From positions 15,257,001 through 15,321,000 of the forward strand of contig OY987266.1 in the NCBI GenBank assembly GCA_963920665.1: DNA of 64,000 bases. The letters are read 5' to 3'. Shown here piece by piece: positions 35,261 to 47,875 of this stretch; position 1 is the stretch's first letter, and each line of letters begins with the position of its first letter. The position numbers were made by a program, and so were the translations under genes. The stretch comes from Straminergon stramineum. Taxonomy: Eukaryota > Streptophyta > Bryopsida > Hypnales > Calliergonaceae. The notes below the pieces were generated by a model, which was given only the letters and a program-made list of their open reading frames with translations, was not told the origin of the DNA and ran no database searches.

Positions 35261-36435
35261 AAAAATTCAATCACAAGTTACACATCCTCTTGAAGTGATG
35301 TTGGGTGCAAACAAGGGCAAGGTGTGTAGTTCTAATGATACAAGAGTTTCTCCATTATGCACAATTTCAAGGAATTGCTGGATGAGTACGGACGACATAT
35401 ATTCAAAGTCTCTCATTGAGGCGGATTCAAAAGTGTATGTGCAATAAGTTACATGAATTGCAATTGTGTATTTGTAGGGTAAGTAACTCGTGAGAAGTTT
35501 TCATTTAAACACAGCACTTGTAACAACAGCTGTGGCCTGATGAGTTCTGGGTGATTGTTGTTTCCAAGATACCTACTTCTAAGAACTAAACAATTCTCCA
35601 ATATTAAAAACAGAAAATGTGACGAGAAGTACAAAGATTCATGAAGCTTAATTCACTCAAAACAATGGAACTCAAGCAAGTCAGTCCACTCAACATCCAA
35701 ATCAAAATGTTGCCAAGCTCATGGAAAATGCATAACTGACTCAACTGAGGTGATTCTTATTTGTACTTGTCCAGCAGAAAGACAAGATAAAGCTCAGAAA
35801 TTTCAGACATATGAAACAGGACAGCAGTGAATTACAAAAATTAATGTGCTTGTCAAACCATTTGTATTACACCAGTTTTTGATTTCTCTCTGTTTAAGTG
35901 GACTTCCTAATTATTCCTTTTCCCAACATTGGGAAACTTAAACTTAAAAGGTGGTTGATAGATATCGTCATTGCAGACATCTTATTCACTTATCAGTGAA
36001 GACTGTTCGTGTCACAAAACATTAGAGTTTTATTGAATTTCTCTTCTAAACTCTCACATGTGATGAAACCAACATACAATTAGGATGTCATTCTTGCCAG
36101 TGAGAAGTCCTTGTTCTGCAGTCAGTGAAACTTGAAGCTCATTTTTGTTTGACTTCTTCATTGATATCATACAATCAAGCAATTACTAATTCAATTCATT
36201 TCTTGACAGAAAATTCAAGACATTGGCAATTTGAATGGTGGGCATCTCAAAACCTGAATCCATTCTTAGAGACATACTATTTTGAATGCTTTACAAGTTT
36301 TGTGTAATTTTTGTAATTAAATTTTTTTTATTCCAAAGTCACAATACTCTTTGAAATAAAAAATTTTAGCCGAAAATGGCAAGTGTTTCTTGCAATGACC
36401 TATTAAACAATTTTGGGTGATTAACCTATAGAAAA

Positions 36436-36437
36436 AA

Positions 36438-36468
<31 letters not shown>

Positions 36469-36472
36469 ATGG
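36436..36472. repeat. (AAAT)n microsatellite
   Basis: About nine AAAT units. Confidence 0.9.
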
Positions 36473-36659
36473 CACATCTTTAGGAGAAGAATTTTCTTAG
36501 AAAATGAATAATTTTTTTTTCCCAAAAAAATTAGATTATAATCTAAGGCAAATGTAGTATTTTTTCAATTTCATAAATGAAAAAAAACTCTCTCTAATTC
36601 CTATTCATTGTCAAACAGAAATGAATAAAAAAGTCAAAATTGACCAAATTAGATCCTAC

Positions 36660-36682
36660 AATATATATATATATATATATAT
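36660..36682. repeat. (AT)n microsatellite
   Basis: About eleven AT units. Confidence 0.9.
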
Positions 36683-36699
36683 GTGCATCAATTTTTGAA

Positions 36700-39600
36700 A
36701 TTCAATGGTTGATATAATCAACTTCTCTTTTGGAACATCTTCAAAAAAAATTCCACCATTCCTTTCATTGGGACCATGTCTAAAATACATTAGATAAGAT
36801 TTGAGGAAATAAGGGGCCATTTCAGGCCTATTCCCGACATTGTTCTTGTAGTAGTGAGGGCACAATTGACTACTGTCATCTGCTATAAATACTAAAAAAA
36901 AGTGTTTTTTGTTCCTGAAATTGAAAAAAAAATCTGATGTGGCCCAACCACATCAGCACTTTTGCAATGGTGTCGTTCATAGTGAAATCACACTCTTCTA
37001 TTTGGCCCAAATCTTATGTAACGGTGTTGTTTTCTTCCCCCTTCTACAAGACTACATTTCCAAAATTAAATTTTCCATACTCCTTACATTGAAACCTTGA
37101 AAATCAAAAAATGCAACAAGCATGTCAACTTGTTACTCTACTAGATCCTACTTTACAAAATATTGAGATTTGTTTCACCCTATTAAAAATTTTCCCTTGA
37201 AAATTTGAAGAAGACACATCTTGTCCTCTTAGGCCATGAGGGATTACAGTAACCAAACTCTTAAAATTGCCCTTGTAAAAGGGTCTAGTATAGTTAAAAT
37301 AAGAATTTATATGCAAAAGTATAAATATTTGTGTCCATATGGTATCATGACAAAAGAGGAAGCTATGGGGAACAAATTGTAGCCTTAAGATGGATGAAAA
37401 GAAAAAAGGGCAATGTAGTACATAAAAAAATTACAAACAAATGAGAAACCATAAATATTTTGAGTTTTCAATTAGTAGAAATATGGTAATGAATGTTCCA
37501 TTTTCAATACTCCATTTTCAGTTAGTGAGGGACATTTTTGAACCCATGTTGCATGCCATTTAAATACTAGAGGATTGCTTTTGGAATACATCATGGCCCA
37601 TTCATTGAACTATGCCACATGATTTCAACATCACCTGTGAACTAAAATAGTGGTCTACTAGCTTTCACTATTAGAAATTAGAACTAAGCATCCAACATTT
37701 CAAAAATCATGTTACTAATATTCTCAAATCATTTGATACTAGTGTACCTTATTTCATATAATGAGAAATCTATGCCTTTAGTTAGTTAGTTTGTTTGTTA
37801 TGGTGAGATCTCCAAAATAATACGTCCGCCCATCACGTTCTTGATATCGTCATAATTAAAGCTCTCTATGAGGAGGGGTTCATGAGCTTTGTTTTGTGGT
37901 GTTTGGACCTATGGTATGAAAGTTATTGAATTTTGAAGTTTTTTAAAAAAAAAATTATAAATTAAAAAATTACTTTTCGTGTTAATTGTGGTTGTGGCAA
38001 CAACACACTAGGACCAAAAGGATTTGAGACAAATTCAAGAGTCTGCATGTAACTTATGTCTTCGAATCTGCTCCCATCTTCAGAATGGGCTTTGAAGCAA
38101 CAGTTAAGCTTAACATTTGAGGGTTCATTACACATGCAGCTCACACTGACTGTGAATCTGCCTTGAATGCACAACAACTTGGCGACTTAACTTGAACCAG
38201 TTTGAAGTCAGAAAAAAAAAATCCAATCCAATGTCCGGGAAGAACTGGCGGCTAGTTCAAAGTTAGCTGGTGGAATTGGTAAAAGAATCAGTTGCAATTT
38301 GAAAATGTTGGCTAAAAACTGGTGGAAAAAAAATCGATTTTAAATGGGAAATAGAGAAAGTAACTGGACTCTGTACTTGAAAACCCGGTTCAATGTGGAA
38401 ATTGTAGGACAATAGCTGGTAAAACTCAAAAAACTTCCTGAACGCTGATCCAATCACTTTTTGAGACTGAGTTAAAGAATTCAGATTCTATTCATTTCAA
38501 GACCTGTCACATGATTGAATGAAGAGACAATTAACATACTAAGTTTGAAGTCAGTCCCTTTGCAAATAAGGCAAATGTGACTTAACTTGTACAGTACATC
38601 TACAAAATCACTCCTCATTTCCAAATGCAAATCCGATACTCATATTTGTTTTTATACATGACATGCTTGGGCTTGAAAGAGTCAAACTAAGTAGTAACGT
38701 AACGTTGAACTACACGAAGCTTTGCAAAACTTAAGACATACATGCAGTAGATCTGAGGAGTTCCAAATGGACAACTGGAAGTCTAACTTCAGTTTCCTTT
38801 ACATTTCTTCATTTGACGGTCGGTGTTTGGAGGCTGCTTAAGTTGCAGTTGCAGGATTCCAAATTCACTGAATTTGTGGACTCAATTGCTACAGTAGTAC
38901 TCCATACTCTTTACCCAATAATGGAATGTGCTCGGTGTCTCTTTCCTCAGCAAACTTAAATGGTGTGATTGAACATGAGTTGTGCGATGCAAGCACTCGA
39001 CGAAATTGTTGAGTTTTCTAAGCTTACTAAACAAAAATCATGTCTAACTGTCCTTGTGCACTGGCAGACAGATTGACAGAAGCCTCTGTTTTGATGTTTC
39101 TCTTATTCATGAAACCAGCATGTCAACGTCTGCAGTGCTGTACATTCCTGCTGTGGGTAAGTGACCATTTTGGAGTTGAAAAGACCATCAACTTACGTTG
39201 CTGGGAAGCTTCAGTTTTGAGGAATTTCAGTGAGTGCAGGAACTCCGGTGTGGCAGATAACTGAGTCATGTCCTTGGGTGTGATTCGTGAGTGGTGACGT
39301 GTTTGTTTTATACTAGCTTACTGTAAGGTAACTACAGGCACGACTCTGGACAAGCCTAATGCAGTCCCACTTCTTCTTGTGCAGTACATTTTACAAGACA
39401 CATGGACACTGGAAGAATTTTTGGGACTGCAATAGGCATGTTCAGAGTTGTGCTTGTCATAGGCTGAGTTACCTTAGTAGTTTTACCATTGCAACATTTG
39501 TAACAACATCCCCTTGCATCATCAAGCAATTGCTATGTGAGTGATCCAGCATCAAGCTACAAAGATGTCATTAGGGTTTTGGAAGAACAAATGAACGAAA

Positions 39601-40346
39601 AACAAGCTTAATTAGCATGGATGAAAATATGAAATTGTGACGTCTTTTATATTTATTATAATAGATAGATACAACTCGTGTGTGGTCAAGAATGCAAAAT
39701 TTTACATAAACAAACTGGAATATATGAAAAAACTGAAAAAGGATAGGAAGTCTTCATCCATTCCAAGATGTTTTTGGAAAACATCATATTTTGATTAAGG
39801 TAGTAGGTCCAAAAACACACCATTGACTATGTGAATTTGAATGGAAGACAATAGAACATAAGAAATAAATTGAAATTAGTTTTGCTAGAAAGAAGGGTGA
39901 ACAATGTGTCAAGCGGAAAAAAAATTTAGAATTTTTAAAAGTAACAAGAATTAGTTGTATGAATTGTCTAAGTAATGTAGGGTAGGTGACTATTAGTGTT
40001 CATAGCTTGGGCAAGAAAGAATTGGTGTAGAATGAAGAATGGGCCATAATGAAGGTAAAAATAGAGTACGAGTGGGCTTTATGAAGCACCCACTTGAATG
40101 CAAATTAAGTACATTGCATCAATGGCCGGAAAAATCCAACAACTAGTTCAACGTTAGATGGTAGAAGTGGGGGAAAAAACAATTGTATTTTAAAAACAAA
40201 GGATGCAAAACTAGAAGGAAATTCAGGTAGGGTTGGAAATCAACCCATGTCCCTCCAAAATTGGAGAATATTTTACCCACCTTGTTTGCAAGGGTCATAC
40301 CCAAGATAGATAGGGTATCAATTGGGAGGGTATCCGTTTAGATATA
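36700..40346. other. intergenic, no gene seen
   Basis: The part at 38000-39600 is somewhat less AT-rich and appears unique, but no exon chain or domain could be supported. Confidence 0.45.
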
Positions 40347-40618
40347 AGGTAGATACACCCAAAAGTGCCACAAATTGGTACTGTGCATTGTTACTATTAC
40401 TGGGCGGATCAAATTTTTATATTTCCTTGTTGGCAAAAAAAAGGAGGTTCCAATGCACCAAAGAACACATCATTTGGATATTATATGCAAAGGTTATTCA
40501 CAATCAAAGTCTATTTCTAAAAGCGCTCTATACAAATAGGTATATAATTGAATTTAGGAATGTTCACCTAATGTAGATGGCCCTTTTAGACACAGGGCGA
40601 TTTTGGGGGTACCCACCA
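40347..40618. mobile_element. 272-bp MITE, AGGTRGRTAC family, TA duplication
   Basis: Left end AGGTAGATACACCCAAAAG; the right end reverse-complements to GGTGGGTACCCCCAAAATCG. TA flanks both sides (40345-40346, 40619-40620). The body matches 49475-49735 (TGCATTGTTACTATTA, TTTATATTTCCTTGTTGGCA, GAATTTAGGAATGTT) and, in reverse, 43720-43994. Confidence 0.8.
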
Positions 40619-41689
40619 TAGTGGGCGGGTTAGGGTTCTTAACCTATTGCCGTTGGAAGGCTTTGGGGGTACCACCTTTGTTGCTCTTCATTGTTGTTGT
40701 TCTTGCTCATGTTGCTCTTGTTTGCCCACTTTTGGCCTCCTACTTGCCAACTTTGCTTTGGGATTCCCACTCTTGATGATGTCATGTTGCTAGCCTACTA
40801 TTCTTCCTCCTATTGAGTATTCACATTGTTGTTGCAAAACTTTTGTTGAAGTGTTGATGTCATGTTCAATTCTATTGCTAATTAGTCATGGTATAGTCCT
40901 CAAAAGTTGTTGCTGATCTTTAGAATCTTTATAGAGTGCTCAAATGTTGTTGCTAATTGTTAACACTTTGGAGCTTCAAAGTCTTCCTAGTTGCTACAAG
41001 CCTAAGAAAATAATCTTTTAACCTTTCTTGGAGGGAGGAGGTACTTCAATTTTTGTTATGACTAAAAGGGAATAGAGCATGGAGATAATATGCTATTAAG
41101 ATCTAGATTTAGTAGAGACTTGGTGGACATGTGTGGATCTACTTCTTCACCCATTACACCTCCTAACAAGGAACTTGACATTTTAAAAAACAATCTAGAC
41201 TGGAAATAATTTTGGTATAATTTGTCTAATAGGGTGGAGTTTAATTGTAATTTGTGAAGAATTATTTTGTATAACTTTGTAATGAAGGTGGAAGTAAGTT
41301 TGCATATGCTATTAGGGTTCCACAAATATTCATCATTACAAGACCATAATAAAATTGCAAAATACAATAAATTGACTTGGACTAAGCATGAAGGTGAAAA
41401 AGCTTTGCAAATGGTTGTTGCAACTACACATCACAACTAGGATAAAACAATTCTATCCCTATTTTAGATTGCCTACTTTATGGGGAAGGAAACTCTTTCT
41501 TTTCAAAAGTTTCAAAGTTTGTATGATCCCCGGTATGATCTTGACATCTCGTTCCTTTTTGCGAAGCTCTTATTACTAAAAAACTTTACTAGGGTGAAAA
41601 AGTTTGTATTGAAATGGTCTTTAGTCTCTCTTGTGTCATTCAAAGGAAAGTTTTGGATAGAGTTAAGGGTTTTAAGTTCTTTAGTTTAA

Positions 41690-42631
41690 CCCCTAAAGAA
41701 CCAACATGCATTTTTTGGCAATATAGAAATTTAGGGCATGTACCTATGACTGGAGATTTCCATATTTTTTGCCCAAACTTTGATAGAAGGTGGGGACAAG
41801 AAATATCCTTCATATGCACTAAATTTCATGACATTTGGAAATATGAGTCAAAAGTTATGGCCTAATATGTTACTTTTTTCCGTGAATGGGCAGTCAAGGC
41901 AGATTAGAAAAATTCATTTGTTTAAGAAACAAAAATCAGAAATTGGTTCTCTAAAGTTTTATATATATATTATTTATTTATTTGTGTGTGTGTAAAGCTT
42001 TGAATCATTACATTTTGATCAATGAGTCAAAAGTTATGAAGATTTTTTGTTTGTAAGTAGTTATGGATTCTCTACTCTAAAATAAACTTTCAAGTCCTTT
42101 ATTTTACTCAATTTTCAATATTTTTGGAAAAAAATAAAATCATAGGATGTAGGTTTTTTATTACAACATTGCAACCATTGGGATTGGCATTTTTCAATTC
42201 CATAATTAAATTCTTAAGATTTTAGTATTTTGAATCATTCTCTACTATCTACTTACACTTTTTTCCCTATATGTTGTACAATTCCAAATGATCTAAAACT
42301 TTTCAAGCATATGGAGAACTTTTCTAGGAAAAAAATCCAAAGAAGTAACACCATTTTGGACATTTTTTCATAGGAAAGTGAGCTTGTGAAGTGCAGCTGC
42401 CTTGTTTCTTGCAGGGCTAAAAAAGGATTTTAGTGAATTTGAATGCTCATATCTCACAATCGACATGGTGGAAATTTCTGAATTTTTTCACATCTTTTCA
42501 AACTAGTGTACTACAAGATCCTACGGTTACATGTGTCAAATAAAAATTTTTTTTCAAAAATTTGGTACTTGTACTAAAAATGGCAGTTTTGGAGCATTTT
42601 CAATGAAAACTTAGTCATAGAACTTTAGGGG
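41690..42631. mobile_element. TTAA element, family D, complete copy
   Basis: Flanked by TTAA (41686-41689 and 42632-42635). Termini CCCCTAAAGAACC and (reverse complement) CCCCTAAAGTTCT. The 942-bp body matches 23234-24289 in reverse without the 5S retroposon, so it serves as the empty-site reference for that insertion. It separates anonymous sequence on its left from the transposase relic on its right. Confidence 0.8.
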
Positions 42632-42764
42632 TTAAGGATTGATGGGTCCACTAATATTTTTGTTAAAGGGCATCTTGTAGTTTGAGCAAGTTTTTTAGAA
42701 GATTATCTATCTATTATGTGTAATTGAGTTTATTGTGGATTGAGGATGGAAAAAAGATTCTGAG

Positions 42765-43130
42765 GTGGTACTTGACATTTTTATAGCTACTACAAATATA
42801 TGGGGGGTGAATTTGCAAAGAATATTGTTTAGACAAACTGAACTTAAAAATGTAATTCCATTGTTTCCTTCAACTCATTGTATTGCTCATAGTACAAACC
42901 TAGTTGCCCTTGAGGCCTCAAAAAATGAATTTTGCAAAGAAATGTTTGTTGCAATGGATTCTATATTAAATGCATTGGTTGATTACTTTCAAAGATCTTC
43001 AAAAAGAAAATTTGCCTTGCAAACCCTTTAGAGTGAATAGAATGATGCTCAAAAAAACTTGAAAAGGTAACTTAAATTTTTCTTTATTGTTATATCTCTA
43101 AATCGAGTTGGCCCTCAACGTTTGATACCA
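42765..43130 (+). pseudogene. hAT / ZMYM1-like transposase fragment, decayed
   Basis: An 88-aa open segment contains a THCIAHSTNLVALEA motif and VDYFQRSSKRKFALQTL, matching the conserved block (HC.aH..nL..lea, yF..S.kR...L..L) of hAT-type, zinc-finger-MYM-like transposases. In-frame continuation past the stop (NDAQKNLKR, then NRVGPQRLI) still follows the family but is broken by stops. It is a remnant with no catalytic capacity visible. Confidence 0.55.
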
Positions 43131-43719
43131 AATAATATAAGTGTTTCTTGCAATAAGGTAGAACAACCTGTTGTAGTCAAAAGACCCCAAAGTGGATACA
43201 TAGGAAATGACTCCATTATGTTTTTTCTTCAATAAATGAGATTTGGGCCACAATCAATGTCTTGCCTAACGATAATGGAGTGATTAGTAACCCCATTAGG
43301 GACTTCTAACTTTTTAGTGTAATTTCATTATAGAAATGGATTTTTTTGCCTTCTAGGTTAGAAATAAATGTGACTACTTTAAGTCTGTAAGGTGAGCATC
43401 ATGGATACATATTTTGTTGGTTTGGGGGTAGTTTAGAGACTCTTTTGGGCCATGATGTGTTGAACCCTTACAAAATTCATAGCAAATTCATAATTTGTCA
43501 AAAAAGAAATATAATCTCAATTGCTCTCGATGTTTTTCACACTTGTCTTTACATGGGAATTTTCGAAAAAAATTTGAAGCAATGGCATGAGGAAAAACTC
43601 CTATTTTTTACTACAATGGGTTGTTTTACCTTAGTCCTAATGTTAGTTCATATTTAAGTTGTCTAGAGTTTGAAGCATGCATGTCTGGTGTTCCTAGTAC
43701 TTTGGGAGATTTTGATATA

Positions 43720-43994
43720 CAATAGGCACCCAAAACTATGCATTTGACCCTAAACCACAGTCTTCACTTCGTGTACATCTCCAAAATCAATTATGTACCT
43801 ATGCAGAAGAAACACATTTAGAATCAAACTTTGTTCATTTATAACTTTTGCATACAAAATCCAAATGTCACCTACCTGCTTTAGTGTGTTGGAACCTCCT
43901 TTCACTAGCCAATATAAAAATATAAAAATTTGAACATTATAATAATAGTAATTAGGCACAATGTCAATTAGTGGCAATTTTGTAGTACCCACCT
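43720..43994. mobile_element. MITE, AGGTRGRTAC family, reverse copy
   Basis: TA at 43718-43719 and 43995-43996. The right end reverse-complements to AGGTGGGTACTACAAAATTG and the left end reads CAATAGGCACCCAAAACTAT. The body is the reverse of 40347-40618 with more divergence. Confidence 0.6.
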
Positions 43995-44479
43995 TACTTA
44001 CAAGCTTGCAATTTAAGTTAACCAAGCTTCTTTGCAATTTTGTTATACGAGTTTGCAATGAATAGAGCCAAGCTATGCAAGAAATCTATTCTCCATTTCC
44101 TTTTTTATGCTTGCATAGGGGAAGCAACCTGGTTATGACCATTTAAGTAGATATACATATCTACAAGGGAGGTTTCAATAGTGGAAAATTTTCCCATGTG
44201 CAGAAATAGAGTTCATAAGATTTTCATAATTTTTCAGATTTTTATACCTCAAAACATAATTTCTATGGATTTTTTAGCTCAAGATTTTGTTCCATCCATA
44301 TTGGTCATAAATACCTTCTTATTTTTTACCAAGGTTTGGTTGCAAAATCCAACAAGGGTTGATTGCAATATTGAGAGTCTTAGAGCTAATCATGATGCAC
44401 CAGACCTGTGCCTGGAACTGTGCTAACATTAATCATCGTACATCACATCCTAATTGAAATTACTCCACCTTATGTTGCT

Positions 44480-44660
44480 AGAATGGGGCGGTGATGAAGT
44501 ATGGGTTGTCTGCCCTAAGCTTAGTGAAACCAGCCTTCCTTGGCTCAAATTCTATCTGTAGCAATTCCCTAGCTAGGCCACTTGTGGCTCGCTAGTTTGT
44601 ATTTTTTTCCTTGCAATGAAATTCCGTTTCATTTGTGTCAAATATAAAAATAAAAATATG
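44480..44660 (+). mobile_element. putative SINE with A-rich tail
   Basis: It ends CCTTGCAATGAAATTCCGTT then TCATTTGTGTC and an A-rich run. The same 27-bp ending is in the truncated retroposon at 63612-63687. A weak B-box-like GGCTCAAATTC lies upstream. Target duplication not found. Confidence 0.45.
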
Positions 44661-45021
44661 ATAGAACCACCCATAACCAGCTAGGTTCCATGGTTAATAC
44701 ATAGGTAATGGAAAATTCAACCAAGAGATGATTGATAAGTAACCATTAGTTTCTTGGTTTCCAACCATCTTCTAGCCATCACATGTGATGACACATGTAC
44801 TTCGTTTTGAGAGCCAAGTTAGTCTTTAGATGAGCAATGATGGAAGAATCTATGTGTTGGGGATGGGTGCAGGCCAACTTTTGGTATCTAAAATTCATAA
44901 CAATTTAAATTTTAGGAAAAAAAATTATGAAAATTTGATAACGTCCATCATTTCTATCTCTCTCCAAGGCAAAAAGTTAACAATGCCTTCTACTACTCCT
45001 AATCATGCACAAAATGCTTAA

Positions 45022-45242
45022 CCCCTCAACGATGCGGCGGATGTTTTTTGTCCAATGAATGTCAAGGAATTCTCCTTTGTAGGAAAGAATTGCAATTATT
45101 CATCTTTGGAATTAGGGGTGGAAAGGGAAGATCTTCTACACTACTTTGACTCCCAATGAGTATTTTTTCTTTTTTTAAAGTAGATGATGTCACACAATTC
45201 CAAATGCCTGATTTCCACAATAACTAGCCCATCATTCAAGGG
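45022..45242. mobile_element. TTAA element, family C copy (reverse)
   Basis: TTAA at 45018-45021; the right end TTCAAGGG is followed by a mutated TTTA. Internal blocks GCAATTATTCATCTTTGGAA, GAAGATCTTCTACA and AGTAGATGATGTCACAC identify the family. Confidence 0.7.
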
Positions 45243-46087
45243 TTTAGTGGCCGGTAAAGGGTGGTTCTACTATAAAAATTAGGCAACAATTATGATAAAC
45301 TTGAAACACTTGGACATAAGTAAATAGGTACAATTGAAGTTAAGTTACAAATAAGAGTGAGTGTCTCTCATCTGTAATTTAATGATGAGCAATTCCATCT
45401 TTGGAGCAAGGGGCTTTTTTTTCTTGGCTTCTCTGGTGCCAAATTGCACCAAAAAAAATACTTTTGCTAAGAAATGGCAAAAAATTGTGAAGTTTTTTGC
45501 CAAAAAGCTTCAAATTACAAAAGAATCTTGGATGAAATCGCCAGATTGTGGTTGCAAAGAGACATGTCTATATACACATGTCATATGTGCTATTAAATGT
45601 GATATTTTCTATCTAATATGTGGATGAACGTTGAAATTTGGAGCATCGCTGAAACACTTTATATTGCCACTTTGGCACTTCATAAAAAATGAAGAAAAAA
45701 AAGAGCCCTGCTCCAGAGTTCTACAGTAATGTACTCTGAATTAACCTAAAGTGAAGCCTCTCACGTGCATGGCATTTCTTGATCCTGAAGTACACTTCCC
45801 ATTAACTTAAGTGACCTCTTCTCAGGTGCCTGAGGTGTGGCCATTTAATAGTCTCCTATCAGTCCATTCTCATGCTCTGCAACATGGGTTCACTTGTTGG
45901 AAGTGGATTTGTTTGAAAAGGAATTGGTCACATCCTGTTGAAGTTCCCAGTCAGTGCACCCACAGGGCAGGGCAGGGCAGGGATTATCAATTGGTTCATG
46001 GAGCATGGAAGGTATGTAATAATTCTCAAATGAAATGTAATGTACCTTCATGTAGTCACAGCTAGTGATTCATATAAGTTCTGAAAT

Positions 46088-46157
46088 GTACACCACCATT
46101 ACAATTTTGCCCACAATGGGTTTGCTCCCATTTTGTCTGTAATGGGGTAGTTTACCT
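46088..46157. mobile_element. half copy of the 2773-2928 MITE
   Basis: GTACACCACCATTACAATTT, TTTGCTCCCATTTTG and the end AGTTTACCT|TA align with 2859-2928. The left half is absent or unrecognisable. Confidence 0.5.
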
Positions 46158-46475
46158 TATAGTGTTGGAATGTGCACTTAGAGAGTTTCAGCTACAACTT
46201 CAAATCATACAGAGCATGAGAAAAACAGATGCCACATGGCCCCCTCAAGGAGCCAGCCAGCCAGTGCCACTTGTCAATTTTGATAACTTAGGCTACCTTT
46301 GTAGTTTTCCCCCCTCTGCTCTTCTACGCTTATGTTTGATGCCCTAATTATGTTAGTGCACCCCAATTTTCAGACCCTAAACTACTGTTTCACGGAGTAG
46401 AATCAATCTCTTTCTTTTTCACCAACATTTTTGTGGTGGATGCAGGAAATGAAGCCAAACAGAAGTAAGCTTAAA

Positions 46476-46477
<2 letters not shown>

Positions 46478-46563
<86 letters not shown>
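46478..46563. repeat. (TA)n microsatellite, about 43 units
   Basis: The longest simple repeat in the window, uninterrupted. Confidence 0.97.
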
Positions 46564-46566
<3 letters not shown>

Positions 46567-46779
46567 CAACCAATTCCTTGGTAAGTTAAGTCCAATAAAT
46601 TCATCCACAAGATTGACAACATTTGGCTGCAGACCCCAATTTTTGTTTGGCTCTCAACAAGGGTAGAGCTATCACCTTGCATCTCAGGAAACCCACTTGT
46701 GGGGCCTTTGTGTAAATCTGTTGTCTTGTGTGGTGGTTACTTCTACTAGGAATTCTTTCTCCGGGGCTTTGTCCTTGAC

Positions 46780-47013
46780 TGGGGTGGATTGACCCCCTCG
46801 CTCACCACCACCACAAGTCATTCTAGGGGTGCATTTAAAAAAAAAGACCCCCTATTTCGTGCTTCATTAATTTATCTTCAGCTAGTACCTCAGCTAGCTG
46901 ATTAGGGGCCTCTGATTGCAAATATGAATTCACAATTTGCAAATTCTCTCATGCGTGACAAATAAAAAATTTCATATTTTTCCTTTGGGGACAAGTGAGG
47001 GGTCAATCCACCC
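46780..47013. mobile_element. short copy of the GGGTGGATTG-ended element
   Basis: Left end TGGGGTGGATTGACCCCCTC, right end GAGGGGTCAATCCACCC. It shares internal blocks with 22471-22963 but lacks about half of that copy, so it is an internal deletion derivative. Confidence 0.65.
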
Positions 47014-47219
47014 GAGACGGCCCTGACCTTGGGGCTTTCTGTCGTTTGTTCTTGGTTAATTTCTTGGAATAAACTCCAGGTTTAAAAAAAACAAAACATA
47101 AGTAGCTTATCACAGTAGTCATCACTGTATGAATGAATTCCCGTTTGTCCCACTCACTCATGTGTACAATGCAATAATTTAATTTGACTTGGTGCCAATT
47201 CCATAATCAACTTGACCCA

Positions 47220-47770
47220 AGGACTTGACCCAAGGCAAGGCAACATGGGATAACATAAGCTTATCTTTGCCAGAACGCTACACTAAGAATGATATTTAGT
47301 GTTTGCAACACTAATTACGAAGCACAACACTAAATGTCAACAATTCTTCTAGTGTTGTTAACACTAAATGTCAACATAGACACTATTTGTCAACTATTGG
47401 ATATAAATTTTTTACAAAATTACATTTAGTGTTACATATTATTTCATCAAATTGTCATGAAAAAAATATAAATCTAAATATATGAATTAAAGGGTTGTGA
47501 ACACAACACTAAATGCAAACCAATTGAAATTTAGAGTAGGTGTAGTAAAAGCTCAGGTAACACTATTAGTAACATAACACTAAATATCATTATTAGTGTA
47601 GTGAGGGTGCTTGCACAAGTGAATGCCCACTCAGCTGGCATCCCGCTCAGTGGTCGTCCAAATCCTTGTCACTCCCTGCAGCAGCACTGCAGCAGTGTCA
47701 GGTGGCCTTTTTTTTATTGATGAGTCTACTTAGCTGGAATGGCAGAATGGTGATATCAGCCACCTGGATG
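47220..47770 (+). repeat. dispersed repeat, copy interrupted by a MITE
   Basis: The flanks 47245-47277 (GGATAACATAAGCTTATCTT) and 47602-47770 (GTGCTTGCACAAGTGAATGC, CATCCCGCTCAG, CAAATCCTTGTCACTCCCTG) together match the uninterrupted, reverse-oriented copy at 63450-63611. Function unknown; non-coding. Confidence 0.7.
47278..47601. mobile_element. 324-bp MITE with CTACACTAA ends
   Basis: Left end CTACACTAAGAATGATATTT then AGTGTT. The reverse-complemented right end CTACACTAATAATGATATTT matches with one difference. AACACTAAATG words recur inside. The paralogous site at about 63585-63590 lacks the element, which confirms it as an insertion. CACTA-like ends are suggestive, but no 3-bp duplication could be assigned. 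Confidence 0.75.
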
Positions 47771-47868
47771 AAGGCCAGGGATTATTCAAATTTCAAGGAT
47801 TTCTGATACTGCATGTTATGAGAGTTTTTTTCTACAAGGCATGAAATGTAGCTCTTCACTTTTTTTAA

Positions 47869-47875
47869 CCCTTAA
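47869..47875. mobile_element. left terminus of a family C copy (rest at 49105-49320)
   Basis: TTAA (47865-47868), CCC and an internal TTAA (47872-47875) precede element E3. Removing E3 and E4 joins CCCTTAA to AGTATGGAGTGGTGAC, reproducing the intact family C end seen at 54672. Confidence 0.75.

Noticed and set aside
35068..35274. Minus-strand open frame with repeated LQ-IS units
   Set aside because: It only reflects the 25-bp minisatellite and has no other coding support.
46419..46682. Open frame with a long YIYIYI tract
   Set aside because: It is translation of the (TA)n microsatellite.
47865..47868. E3 starting at the first TTAACCC at 47865
   Set aside because: The TTAACCC at 47865 belongs to the host family C end; E3's own duplication is the next TTAA at 47872, as shown by the matching TTAA at 48851.
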